Shown piece after piece: positions 30,075 through 38,856 of a DNA stretch of 64,000 bases. A model generated the notes under the pieces. That model saw only the letters and a list, made by a program, of their open reading frames with translations. It was not told where the DNA came from and did not search any database. Position 1 is the stretch's first letter. Each line of letters opens with the position of its first letter. The DNA is from Bradyrhizobium erythrophlei (GTDB taxonomy: Bacteria > Pseudomonadota > Alphaproteobacteria > Rhizobiales > Xanthobacteraceae), in contig NZ_LT670849.1 of NCBI RefSeq assembly GCF_900142985.1, positions 1,922,001 through 1,986,000 of the forward strand, read 5' to 3'. The translations under genes and the position numbers were made by a program.

Positions 30075-30854
30075 CTATCGAATTTCAGAGAGATACTGAT
30101 CGTTGCCTTGCATCCAGCGCAGCGATCCGGGCGTCGTCAAAAGCTCTCCGGATTCGAGCAGCGTCTTGATCCCGGACAGAACCATCGGCCAACCGCCATA
30201 GAGCTGATTGTTGGCGCCTTCGCGCAGTTGATCATGGGTTACCGTCAACCGGCATGAATCGCCGATGGCTTCGATCTCCCAGGTGACCCGCGAGGCGCCT
30301 TCGCTCTTTACATCCTCGCCCCACAGAGCTCGGAAGCTCTGGACCAGCCGGCGCGGCGGATCGACCTCCAGATTCTCGCCCTCAAAGATCAGGCTTCCAT
30401 TACCGGAGCCCTCGAAACGCGAGCCGGGCGTCCAATCCGACGTGACGATCGCTCCGAAATTATATTTGCGCCGCATGTCGGTGTCGGTGATGGCGTGCCA
30501 GAGACGCTCGGGCGTCGTCTTGATGTAGATTTCGAAAACCTTCTCCATCGTCTTCTCCAATTCTCGCTTGAGTTCGCTCAGTTCGGCTGCCCAAGCCTCG
30601 GCGTATTTGCTCACCCACCGGTCGTGGACGAGCCGGATCGGGACCGCGTTTAGAAAGTGCAATTTCTCGCGGCCGCGCCGCTTGCTCACGACAAGACCGG
30701 CCTCCTCCAGCAACTTGAGGTGCTTCATCACGCCGAAGCGCGTCATCGGGAGCCGCTCCTCGAGCGCGCTCAAGGTTTGCCCGTCCTCTTTGAAGAGTTC
30801 ATCGAGCAGCCTTCGACGCGTCGGGTCCGCGAGAGCTCTAAACACAGCATCCAT
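30075..30854 (-). CDS. ArsR-type regulator fused to SRPBCC (AHSA1-like) domain
   Basis: Two-domain protein of about 259 aa. Residues about 1-90 form an ArsR winged helix (MDAVFRALADPTRRRLLDEL start, FGVMKHLKLLEEAGLV recognition helix). Residues about 105-250 are an SRPBCC/START-like ligand-binding domain (VFEIYIKTTPERLWHAI). No metal-binding cysteine pair is seen in the ArsR part, so metal sensing is unlikely; a small hydrophobic ligand may be sensed. ATG 30854 was chosen. ATG 30875 is also in frame but sits inside an inverted repeat that looks like an operator. It is followed by the DHFR-like reductase. Confidence 0.85.
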   Translation of the reverse strand: MDAVFRALADPTRRRLLDELFKEDGQTLSALEERLPMTRFGVMKHLKLLEEAGLVVSKRRGREKLHFLNAVPIRLVHDRWVSKYAEAWAAELSELKRELEKTMEKVFEIYIKTTPERLWHAITDTDMRRKYNFGAIVTSDWTPGSRFEGSGNGSLIFEGENLEVDPPRRLVQSFRALWGEDVKSEGASRVTWEIEAIGDSCRLTVTHDQLREGANNQLYGGWPMVLSGIKTLLESGELLTTPGSLRWMQGNDQYLSEIR

Positions 30855-30867
30855 TCGCCGAAAATAG

Positions 30868-30883
30868 GTGACCATATTGTCAC
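30868..30883. promoter_or_regulatory. Inverted repeat at ArsR-SRPBCC start, candidate autoregulatory operator
   Basis: GTGAC-6 bp-GTCAC, a 16-bp palindrome with one mismatched pair, located 14 bp before the ATG at 30854. ArsR family proteins commonly bind such sites over their own promoter. This supports the start at 30854 over 30875. Confidence 0.4.
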
Positions 30884-30971
30884 ATGTCAAGCCGTGTCGA
30901 TTGAACGCGCCGGAAACGCGACTACTTGCAACCAATTCAAGGGTTTGCGGTGTCTCGACGTTGCCGCAGTT

Positions 30972-31940
30972 TTACAGCGGCGGATCGAACGCTTCGTCGT
31001 ATTCTTTTTTCAAACGCGCGATCAGCTCGGCTGCCGGCACCACGCCGCGGACGCTGCCGATGCCCTGGCCCGAGCCCCAGATCTCCTTCCAGGCCTTCGG
31101 CCGGTTGCGTTCGCCGGAAGCGTCGGTGCCGAAACTCATCTTCGAGGCGTCCGACTCCGGCAAATTCTCCGGATCCATGCCGGCCGCGACGATCGACGGC
31201 TTGAGATAGTTGCCGTGCACGCCGGTGAAGAGGTTGGAATAGACGATGTCTTCCGCGCCCGATGTCGCGACCATCTCCTTGTAGCGCTCCACCGCATTCG
31301 CCTCCCTCGTGGCGATGAAGGCCGAGCCGATATAGGCGAAGTCCGCACCCAGCAGGCGAGCGGCCCGGATCGCTCGGCCGCTGGCGATCGCGCCCGACAG
31401 CGCGATCGGACCGTCGAACCATTGCCGCGTCTCCGCCACGAAGGCGAAGGGCGAGATCACGCCGGCATGGCCGCCGGCCCCGGCCGCGACCAGGATCAGG
31501 CCGTCGGCGCCCTTCTCGATCGCCTTGTGTGCGAATTTCTGGTTGATCACGTCGTGAAACACGATGCCGCCCCAGCGATGCGCGGCCTCGTTGACTTCCT
31601 CGCGCGCACCGAGCGAGGTGATGATGATCGGCACCTTGTGTTTCTCGCAGAGCGCCAGATCGTGCTCGAGGCGGTTGTTCGAGCGGTGCACGATCTGGTT
31701 GACCGCGAACGGCGCCGACGGCCGCTCCGGGTGGGCCGCATCGTAGGCGGCGAGTTCCTGTTTGATCCGCGTCAGCCACTCGTCGAGCAGCTCGGGCGGC
31801 CGCGCATTCAGCGCCGGAAACGCACCGACGATCCCGGCCTTGCATTGCGCAATCACGAGGTCGGGCACCGAGACAATGAACAGCGGCGCGCCGATCGCGG
31901 GGATTGAGAGGCGGCCCTTGAACAGTGCAGGCATGGACAT
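30972..31940 (-). CDS. Nitronate monooxygenase (2-nitropropane dioxygenase type)
   Basis: FMN-dependent TIM-barrel enzyme that oxidises alkyl nitronates such as propionate-3-nitronate. The 322-aa protein shows GAPLFIVSVPDLV at the start, the phosphate-binding GADGLILVAAGAGGHAG block and GADFAYIGSAFIATREA near the C-terminal third. Length matches class I NMOs. Related enoyl-reductase-like FMN proteins share the fold, so the substrate is not certain. It lies upstream of and in line with the ArsR fusion, 117 bp away. Confidence 0.88.
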   Translation of the reverse strand: MSMPALFKGRLSIPAIGAPLFIVSVPDLVIAQCKAGIVGAFPALNARPPELLDEWLTRIKQELAAYDAAHPERPSAPFAVNQIVHRSNNRLEHDLALCEKHKVPIIITSLGAREEVNEAAHRWGGIVFHDVINQKFAHKAIEKGADGLILVAAGAGGHAGVISPFAFVAETRQWFDGPIALSGAIASGRAIRAARLLGADFAYIGSAFIATREANAVERYKEMVATSGAEDIVYSNLFTGVHGNYLKPSIVAAGMDPENLPESDASKMSFGTDASGERNRPKAWKEIWGSGQGIGSVRGVVPAAELIARLKKEYDEAFDPPL

Positions 31941-32076
31941 CGGCGAATCCTTGTTTCCTCGTTTTCCGGTTGGCGGGAAATCCGTCTTCCGATCAGAAGA
32001 TGCAGGACATCATATCAAGAAGGCCATCGCTCCTGTCAAAGGCTAGCGGTCCGATTCTGATATTCGCATCCCTTTG

Positions 32077-32664
32077 CTACTGGCATAGCGCGCGGATGAC
32101 GAAATTGTCGGTCCGGCAATCATCGGGCTTGCGGGTGCGGCCCGGAATCAGCACTTTCGCCGAGCAGGCTTCGGTCGAGTCCGTCGACAGGCTCTTGCCG
32201 CCCTTGAAGCCCTTGGCCTGGCACAATTTGTCGGCGGCGGCCTTGCAATCGGGCGCGCCGTTGGCAGAGACCGGACACTTGATGCGGCCTTCGGCCATCG
32301 ACCCGCCGGTCAGCCGCGACAGGCCCTCGCCGGCATTTCTGGCCGCATCCTTGAGATCGTCGAGCGTCTCGCCCGGGCTCTTCAGCGTCGGCAGGACCGA
32401 GAGCGACTTTTCCAGGGCCTTGCCCATTTCGTTGAACAGGCCGGGATTCTCGGCCGGCGCAGGGGCCACCGCGGTATTGCCCGGCGGCGGCGCTGCCGGC
32501 TGTGGGCCCGGCTGTTGAGGCGCGAACTGCTCTGCAGGGGGCGATGCCGGTTGCGGCGCCGCGGTTTGCGGCCAGCCGTCGGTGGCCGCGATCATCCATA
32601 GCAGGGCGGCCAGCGCAATCCGTGCACCTGGCAGCACCTTCAGGGGGCCGGATCGATCGGGCAT
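32077..32664 (-). CDS. Secreted Pro-rich, Cys-containing protein of unknown function
   Basis: 195 aa. The N-terminus from MPDRSGPLK holds a hydrophobic signal segment (ARIALAALLWMIAAT) with cleavage near the Trp-Pro-Gln that follows. A Pro/Ala/Gln-rich linker (about 35-75) precedes a C-terminal domain with six cysteines (CPVS, DCKA, LCQAKG, ACSAK, DCRT, LCQ), probably three disulfides in the periplasm. Family not recognised. The start is uncertain: ATG 32691 is also in frame. It sits 38 bp behind the DedA-like gene on the same strand. Confidence 0.7.
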   Translation of the reverse strand: MPDRSGPLKVLPGARIALAALLWMIAATDGWPQTAAPQPASPPAEQFAPQQPGPQPAAPPPGNTAVAPAPAENPGLFNEMGKALEKSLSVLPTLKSPGETLDDLKDAARNAGEGLSRLTGGSMAEGRIKCPVSANGAPDCKAAADKLCQAKGFKGGKSLSTDSTEACSAKVLIPGRTRKPDDCRTDNFVIRALCQ

Positions 32665-32702
32665 GGGGTCAGGATATCCCGCTCTCGCCATGCGGCAAGG
32701 TT

Positions 32703-33284
32703 TCAGACCAGCTTGACGGCGATGACGAAGCCCGCGACGAGCACGATCACAAAGGCCGTCACCCACAGGCCAAGACGTTTTTCAATCTCGGCGCGGATCA
32801 CGTCGCCATAACGGTTGAGCACGATCGCAACAATGAAAAAGCGCCCGCCCCTGGCGATGATGGAGCACAGGATGAAGAGCCAGATATTGTAGCCGGCAAA
32901 GCCCGAGGTGATCGTGACGAGCTTATAGGGAATGGGCGTCAGCCCCTTCAGCAGAATAATGACGCTGCCCCATTCGGCGTAGGAGGCGCGGAAGGATTCA
33001 ACCTTGTCACCGAGGTGATAAAGATTGATCAGCCAGTGCCCGAGCGAGTCATAGAGCAGCGCGCCGATGGCGTAGCCGAGCACACCGCCGGCGACGGAGG
33101 CGATCGTGCACAACGAGGCAAACAGCCATGCCCGCGCCGGCCGCGCCAGCGACATCGGCAGCAGCATGATGTCGGGAGGGATCGGGAAGAAGGAGCTCTC
33201 CGCGAACGCGACGGCTGCCAAAATCCACAGGGCGTAGGGCTTGTCGGCGGCGGCGATACACCAATCGTAGATACGTCTGAGCAT
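32703..33284 (-). CDS. YqaA/DedA-family membrane protein
   Basis: 193-aa inner-membrane protein of the SNARE-associated/DedA superfamily, YqaA branch. It begins MLRRIYDWCIAAADKPYALW. The key re-entrant segment FAESSFFPIPPDIMLLPM and the second conserved stretch GLTPIPYKLVTITSGFAGY are both intact, including the Arg/Gly-rich IIARGGRFF turn. Some DedA relatives move undecaprenyl phosphate across the membrane; the role of the YqaA branch is not settled. The frame continues upstream into a shadow of hisE, which was not included. Confidence 0.88.
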   Translation of the reverse strand: MLRRIYDWCIAAADKPYALWILAAVAFAESSFFPIPPDIMLLPMSLARPARAWLFASLCTIASVAGGVLGYAIGALLYDSLGHWLINLYHLGDKVESFRASYAEWGSVIILLKGLTPIPYKLVTITSGFAGYNIWLFILCSIIARGGRFFIVAIVLNRYGDVIRAEIEKRLGLWVTAFVIVLVAGFVIAVKLV

Positions 33285-33361
33285 GCCGCGATGAACCACC
33301 CCACAAGGCATTTGTCCATCCGCCGTGGGGCGGATTTGTCGGTTGTCGGGATACGGAGAGG

Positions 33362-33745
33362 TTAGTGGCGCTTGCGCAAGCCGCGCGCCTCGAGCGCGAC
33401 AATCGGTCGCCGGTCCTGCGGAACCTTGACCGGGGTCTTCGGCATCTTCTCGGCGATGCCAAGCAGATCCTCGCGCATCTCCATCTCGCGCCAGACGTCT
33501 TCGGGACGCACGCCGGCGGCGGCCCACAGCACGGTGAGATTATAGAGGAGGTCGGCGCTCTCGCGAATGACGGCGTCGGTCTTGCCGTTCACGGCATCGA
33601 TGACGACTTCGATCGCCTCTTCGGCGAGTTTCTTGGCCATCTTGTCCGGGCCGCGCTGAAACAGCCGTGCGGTGCGCGAAACCGAGGGATCGAGATCCTT
33701 GGCCGCGATAACCGCCTGATAGAGCTTTTCCAGCGAATCACTCAT
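33362..33745 (-). CDS. hisE: Phosphoribosyl-ATP diphosphatase
   Basis: Second step of histidine synthesis: hydrolyses PR-ATP to PR-AMP. The 127-aa all-alpha protein has the MazG-like metal-binding pattern KLAEEAIEVVIDA with ESADLLYNL downstream. Length is slightly above the usual 105-110 because of a C-terminal tail rich in basic residues. Start ATG 33745 (MSDSLEKLY). Other histidine genes are not next to it; rhizobia often carry hisE at the end of the hisBHAF cluster, so this may be a second or relocated copy. That is inference. Confidence 0.85.
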   Translation of the reverse strand: MSDSLEKLYQAVIAAKDLDPSVSRTARLFQRGPDKMAKKLAEEAIEVVIDAVNGKTDAVIRESADLLYNLTVLWAAAGVRPEDVWREMEMREDLLGIAEKMPKTPVKVPQDRRPIVALEARGLRKRH

Positions 33746-34148
33746 GTCTTCCCGAAAATAAACCAAACCGCTGGCCAGCGTGTTAACGGTCTCACAAGAA
33801 CGGGAAATCCACTGGCCACGGTGACCAGCGACTTAACTCGGTCGCGAGATTTGAAGGTGCCGGCAAAACAGCACGCGGCGTCATCGCGCGCCATGCATGT
33901 CTTGCAGGCCTTGTCATACTGGCGCGGACCGGCCGCGTCACTGCCGTAGTAGTACGGACCGTGGCCATATCCCGCAGATGTGATGGCCCTGCGACAGAAA
34001 AGACCGTGCTCACCGGACGGCAACCATAGCTGCTCATCCCCGGTTAAGGTTGGCTGCCGCACAATGTGACAAGGACCGCTGGCGGTGTCATGAAACCGAC
34101 ATAAGCGGCACTTTCATGCCGTACTGGCTTGGCCGTGGTGTGGTGCCA
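33746..34148. other. Intergenic region between hisE and NMT1-like gene
   Basis: About 400 bp with divergent flanking genes, so it should contain both promoters. A 106-codon minus-strand frame (33742-34062) ends in an ATGA overlap with hisE, but its sequence looks unlike a folded protein and matches no family I know. No repeats or strong hairpins were noticed. Confidence 0.4.
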
Positions 34149-35195
34149 ATGCGCGTAATTCGGACCTTTTTTGCCTGCCGTCTGCTGGCCGGTTGCTTGC
34201 TGGGCCTCCTCACGGGCCTCGGCGCAGGCGTTGGCCACGCTGAGGGCGCTCACCCGCTTACAGTCACACTGTCGTTCGACCGCCCGATCAATGCCGGCGA
34301 AGCGCCGTTCGTCGTCGCCATGACCGATGGGTTGTTTTCCGCCGAGCGGCTGGCGATCATTTCCAACATGACCGTGGGATCGCCCGAGGCGATCGCGCGC
34401 GTCGCCTCCGGGGCCAGCGAGTTCGCTTTGGTCGACCTCAACGCGCTGATTCGTTTCCGGAGCCAGAACACCGCCCCGGTGAAAGCGGTGTTCGTGCTGT
34501 ACAACAAGGCGCCCTATGCGATTGTTGCCCGCAAGAGCCGCGGCATCCACGTGCTCGCCGATATCGCGGGCAAGACGCTCGGCGTCGCCGACGGCGATCT
34601 TTCCGTCGGGCTGTGGCCGGCTTTGGCGCGCCAGAACGGCATCCATCTCGGCGACGTCAAGCAAAGCCGGATCAGCGCCGCGGTGCGCGAGCCGATGCTG
34701 TCGGCCGGCCAGGTCGATGCCGTCACCGGATTTTCGTTCCAGTCGGCAGTGAACTTGCGCGATCGCGGTGTGCCCGCCGATGACCTCGCCGTGCTGCGCT
34801 TTGCCGACTATGGCTGCGAGGCCTACGGCTTTGCCGTCATCGTCAACCCCGCCTTCGCCGATAAACACCCTGACGCTGTCAAAGCCTTCGTTCGGGCGAT
34901 GATTGCCGCCACCAGCCTCACCCTCCGCGACGAAGGGCATGCGGTCGACCGGGTTCTCACCCGCATGGAGGATGGCTCGCGCGACGTCGAGCTCGAGCGC
35001 CTGCACACCGTGATCCGCGACAACATCATGACCGACGAAGTGAACCGCAACGGCCTCGGCGGGGTCGATCCCGCACGCCTGGAGCGTTCGATCGACCAGG
35101 TCGGCGAAGGCTTCAAATTTGCGAAACGCCCTTCGGCCTCGGATATCTTTGACGACCGATTCCTGCCCCCGCGCGCCGACCGCCTGATCAACTGA
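34149..35195 (+). CDS. NMT1/THI5-like ABC substrate-binding protein
   Basis: 348-aa periplasmic binding protein of the nitrate/sulfonate/thiamine-precursor type. The signal peptide is MRVIRTFFACRLLAGCLLGL, with cleavage near GHAEG. Core blocks: PFVVAMTDGLFSAERL, GASEFALVDLNAL and DIAGKTLGVADGD. The C-terminal residues EGFKFAKRPSASDIFDDRFL are typical of this group. An earlier ATG (34116) is in frame; neither start has a strong ribosome site. No permease or ATPase gene is adjacent, so it is an orphan binding protein or serves a distant transporter. Ligand unknown. Confidence 0.82.
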   Translation: MRVIRTFFACRLLAGCLLGLLTGLGAGVGHAEGAHPLTVTLSFDRPINAGEAPFVVAMTDGLFSAERLAIISNMTVGSPEAIARVASGASEFALVDLNALIRFRSQNTAPVKAVFVLYNKAPYAIVARKSRGIHVLADIAGKTLGVADGDLSVGLWPALARQNGIHLGDVKQSRISAAVREPMLSAGQVDAVTGFSFQSAVNLRDRGVPADDLAVLRFADYGCEAYGFAVIVNPAFADKHPDAVKAFVRAMIAATSLTLRDEGHAVDRVLTRMEDGSRDVELERLHTVIRDNIMTDEVNRNGLGGVDPARLERSIDQVGEGFKFAKRPSASDIFDDRFLPPRADRLIN

Positions 35196-35289
35196 GCAAA
35201 AGCCTCTGCAAAGGCTATCTCTCCATGTGGCTCCCTGATTAAGATACAGGCCGTCAGCCGAACCCTCTTAAGTCCGGAATCGCATACCC

Positions 35290-37062
35290 ATGCTTCGCCT
35301 CTATCTGCGCGTGCTCGATCTGCTCGGCAAGGAAGCGCGGCTGGGCTGGATTCTGGCCGGCGCCAATCTCTTGCTCGCCACCGCCCAATTCGCCGAACCG
35401 GTGCTGTTCGGCAAGATCGTCGACACCCTGTCCGGCAAACCTGTCGGCGGCACCTTCGGCTCGTCCTCGGCCTGGCCGATGCTGCTCGCCTGGGCTGCGT
35501 TTGGCCTGTTCACGATCGCCTGCGGCGCCTGGGTGGCGCTGCAGGCCGACCGGCTGGCGCATCGTCAGCGACAGGCCGTGCTGACCAGCTATTTCGAACA
35601 CATCATGCAATTGCCGCTCACCTTCCATTCCGGCACCCACTCGGGGCGGCTGATGAAGGTGATGCTCAACGGCACCGACGCGCTATGGAAACTCTGGCTC
35701 GGATTCTTCCGCGAGCATTTTGCCGCGATCCTGTCGCTCGTCGTGTTGCTGCCGCTCGCGCTCTACATCAACTGGCGGCTCGCGATCCTTTTATTCGTGC
35801 TCTGCGTGGTGTTCACCGTGCTGACGACGCTCGTGGTCCGCAAGACCTACGGCATGCAGAGCGACGTCGAGACCTATTACGGCGACCTCTCTGCGCGTGC
35901 TTCCGACGCGCTCGGTAACGTCGCGCTGGTGCAAAGCTTCGTGCGCGTCGATGCGGAAGTCCAGGGCGTGCGATCGGTCGCCGACCAATTGCTCGCGGCA
36001 CAGATGCCGGTGCTGTCCTGGTGGGCGCTCGTCACCGTGATCACCAAGGCATCGACCACGATCACTATACTGGCGATCTTCACCACCGGCATCGTCCTGC
36101 ACGAACAGGGGCTTACCACCGTCGGCGAGATCGTGATGTTCGTCTCGTTCGCCACCATGCTGATCCAGCGGCTCGAGCAGGTGGTGAGCTTCATCAACAA
36201 TGTGTTCATGGAAGCGCCGCGGTTGACCGAATTCTTCAACGTGCTCGACGCGGTGCCGGCGGTGCGCGACCGGCCGGACGCCATCGACACCGGGCGGCTG
36301 TCCGGCCTCGTCGAATTCCACGACGTGTCGTTCTCCTACGACGGCAAGCGGCCGGCGGTCGAAGACCTTTCGTTCACGGCGCTGCCCGGCCAGACCATTG
36401 CGCTGGTCGGCCCGACCGGCGCCGGCAAATCCACCGCGATTGCGCTATTGCATCGCGCCTTCGATCCGCAATCCGGCTTCATCAAGATCGACGGCATGGA
36501 CGTGCGCGGCCTGACGCTGACGGCGCTGCGGCGGAACATCGGCGTCGTTTTCCAGGAAGCGCTGCTGTTCAACCGGACGATTGCCGACAATTTGCGGGTC
36601 GGCAAACCGGATGCGACCGAGGAAGAAATGCGGCTCGCCGCCAGCCGTGCGCAGGCGCTGGAATTCATCGAACGCGGCGAACGCGGCTTCGACACCAATG
36701 CCGGCGAACGCGGGCGCATGCTGTCCGGCGGCGAGCGGCAGCGGCTGTCGATTGCACGCGCGCTGTTGAAAGACCCGCCGATCCTGATCCTTGATGAAGC
36801 GACCTCCGCGCTTGATGCGGTCACCGAGGCTAAGCTCAATGCCGCACTCGACGAGGTGATGAAAGGCCGCACGACGTTCGTGATCGCCCATCGTCTTTCG
36901 ACCATCCGCAACGCCACGCTCATTCTGGTGTTTGACGGCGGACGGGTGATCGAAAGCGGAACTTTCGATGAACTTGTCGCGAAAGGCGGCCGTTTTGCCG
37001 AACTGGCAAAGGCCCAGTTCATGGTGCAGGAAACTGCGCGCGCGAGCCTGCGCACGCCTTAA
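35290..37062 (+). CDS. ndvA: Cyclic beta-glucan ABC exporter, NdvA/ChvA-like
   Basis: Half-transporter of 590 aa with an N-terminal six-helix membrane domain (about 1-310) and a C-terminal ATPase (about 340-575). Walker [10 protein letters not shown] (about 376), signature LSGGERQ, Walker [13 protein letters not shown] and H-loop IAHRLST are intact. Overall sequence, including the start [20 protein letters not shown], resembles NdvA/ChvA proteins that export cyclic beta-glucans to the periplasm in rhizobia and agrobacteria. No glucan synthase gene (ndvB/ndvC) is adjacent. A generic lipid/peptide exporter function cannot be excluded. Confidence 0.85.
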   Translation: MLRLYLRVLDLLGKEARLGWILAGANLLLATAQFAEPVLFGKIVDTLSGKPVGGTFGSSSAWPMLLAWAAFGLFTIACGAWVALQADRLAHRQRQAVLTSYFEHIMQLPLTFHSGTHSGRLMKVMLNGTDALWKLWLGFFREHFAAILSLVVLLPLALYINWRLAILLFVLCVVFTVLTTLVVRKTYGMQSDVETYYGDLSARASDALGNVALVQSFVRVDAEVQGVRSVADQLLAAQMPVLSWWALVTVITKASTTITILAIFTTGIVLHEQGLTTVGEIVMFVSFATMLIQRLEQVVSFINNVFMEAPRLTEFFNVLDAVPAVRDRPDAIDTGRLSGLVEFHDVSFSYDGKRPAVEDLSFTALPGQTIALVGPTGAGKSTAIALLHRAFDPQSGFIKIDGMDVRGLTLTALRRNIGVVFQEALLFNRTIADNLRVGKPDATEEEMRLAASRAQALEFIERGERGFDTNAGERGRMLSGGERQRLSIARALLKDPPILILDEATSALDAVTEAKLNAALDEVMKGRTTFVIAHRLSTIRNATLILVFDGGRVIESGTFDELVAKGGRFAELAKAQFMVQETARASLRTP

Positions 37063-37254
37063 ACCAACCTCACATCACCGTCATGACTGATTTACCGTCG
37101 AAATTCGGCCCCGATCGGCGCGGAATTAGTTATTGAGCCCCCCTAGCGAGCCGGTATAGGTTGGCGACCGCCGCCGGACACGCTTGAAAACCGAATGTCA
37201 GACGATGAGGACCTCCTTTTGCAAAGGCGGGTCTCAAAGGACCGGAATCGGATA

Positions 37255-38652
37255 GTGCATTTTCATCGCCCGTCACGTTTCACACTGTCGCCGCGTTCGA
37301 TGTCGCTGCGTTCGATGGCGCTTGTTTCGACCGTCACGCTTGCCATGATCGGCGCGGCGAATGCCGAAGCGCTGCTGCTGGTCGAAGCCGAAACCGGCAA
37401 GGTGCTGCAAGCGGAGAACGCGACCTATCCGTGGTATCCGGCGTCGGTGACCAAGCTGATGACGGCCTATGTGACATTGAAGGCGGTCAAGGAAGGACGC
37501 ATCACCCTCGACACGCTGTTCAGTGTGTCGCCGACCGCGGCCTCGCAGTCGCCGTCGAAAATGGGTTTTCGGCCTGGCACGCAGGTCACCGTCGACAATG
37601 CGCTGAAGATGATGCTGGTGAAGTCGGCCAACGACATGGCCGTGGTGCTCGCCGAAGGCGTCGGCGGCTCGATCGACGGCTTTTCCGCGTTGATGAATCA
37701 GAACGCGCAGCGGCTCGGCATGACGCAGACGAGCTACGTCAATCCGAACGGGCTGCCGGCCGACGGTCAGATCACCTCGGCGCGCGACCTTGCGATCCTG
37801 GCGCGGGCGATCATCAAGGACCTGCCGGAATACGAATACTTCGTCCACATTCCCTCGATCCGCTACGGCCGCAGGATCACCCAGAATTTCAACAAGCTGA
37901 TCGGACGCTATCCCGGCGCCGACGGTTTCAAGACCGGCTTCATCTGCGCCGCCGGTTATAACCTCGTGGCGTCGGCAACCCGCAACGGCAAGCGGCTGAT
38001 CGCAGTCGTGCTCGGCGCCTCGTCCGGCCAGGCGCGCGCGGTCAAGGCCATTCAACTGCTCGACCGCGGCTTCTCCAACGATCAGCTGTCGTGGCTAAAG
38101 CCCTCGCTCGGCACGGTGGATGCGCTGGCGCCGATCGATGCCTCGCCGCCGGACCTGCGCGACGAGATGTGCAACGGCAAACGTCACCGCCCGGCGAGCG
38201 ACGAGGATCAAGACACCACCGCCGCCAACGGCGGCGCTGCCGGAACTTCGCCGGCGCTCGCCTTCTTCGCGACCGGCCAGGCGCCGGCCTTGAAGCCGTC
38301 AGAGTTGCTGGCGGCAGCCCCCGCGGCATCCGAACCGATCCCGGTCTATACCGGACCGACCCGAAGCGGCCCGGCCCTGATCGCAGCCGTTGCCGCCGAC
38401 GTGGCCGCTGACGACGCGGCCGCCGCTGCGCGCCGTCACGGCAAGAAAACGCGCCATGCCGGGAAGCGCCCGCCCGAGGCCGGGGCCGATGACGCGACCG
38501 CCAAATCCGCCTCCAGCAAGCAGGCCAAGCACGCGAGCGCCAAGCCCGATGCAAAGACGGCCGACAAGCCGGCGGCGGGCGACAAAGCGGCAAAGCCGAA
38601 GGCGGCCGCAAAGCCCGGCAAGCCCAAAAACAGCGACGCCAAGAACAGCTAA
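37255..38652 (+). CDS. D-alanyl-D-alanine carboxypeptidase with Lys/Ala-rich tail
   Basis: Penicillin-binding protein of the S11 family that trims peptidoglycan pentapeptides in the periplasm. From GTG 37255 the protein is 465 aa. Signal segment ALVSTVTLAMIGAANA; catalytic SxxK is SVTK (Ser64), SxN is SAN (Ser124) and KTG is KTGF (about 226). After about residue 370 comes a low-complexity tail of roughly 95 residues made of Ala, Lys, Asp and Pro, unlike the usual C-terminal amphipathic anchor. An ATG at 37195 would add an acidic stretch ill-suited to a signal peptide, so GTG 37255 or ATG 37300 is more likely. It is monocistronic. Confidence 0.87.
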   Translation: MHFHRPSRFTLSPRSMSLRSMALVSTVTLAMIGAANAEALLLVEAETGKVLQAENATYPWYPASVTKLMTAYVTLKAVKEGRITLDTLFSVSPTAASQSPSKMGFRPGTQVTVDNALKMMLVKSANDMAVVLAEGVGGSIDGFSALMNQNAQRLGMTQTSYVNPNGLPADGQITSARDLAILARAIIKDLPEYEYFVHIPSIRYGRRITQNFNKLIGRYPGADGFKTGFICAAGYNLVASATRNGKRLIAVVLGASSGQARAVKAIQLLDRGFSNDQLSWLKPSLGTVDALAPIDASPPDLRDEMCNGKRHRPASDEDQDTTAANGGAAGTSPALAFFATGQAPALKPSELLAAAPAASEPIPVYTGPTRSGPALIAAVAADVAADDAAAAARRHGKKTRHAGKRPPEAGADDATAKSASSKQAKHASAKPDAKTADKPAAGDKAAKPKAAAKPGKPKNSDAKNS

Positions 38653-38856
38653 GCCAAGAACAGCTAAGTCGAGGCTGGCGGCGAGCCCGGCTGATCCGCC
38701 CCGCACGGGGCGCGGCAACTTTTTCGTGACCCTTAACCGTGGGGCCCGGCGGCGGCTTGCCATTGGCGGCCGCAACGCTCAATATTGCCAAAAATAACAT
38801 GCCACGCCGCAACGAGCGGGCAGAATCCGAGGGAAGAAACCGAGAGGGGAAGCGAC

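Noticed and set aside
33742..34062. 106-codon minus-strand frame ending in ATGA overlap with hisE
   Set aside because: Start codon overlap is suggestive, but the sequence is unlike a folded protein, has no recognised family and no clear ribosome site.
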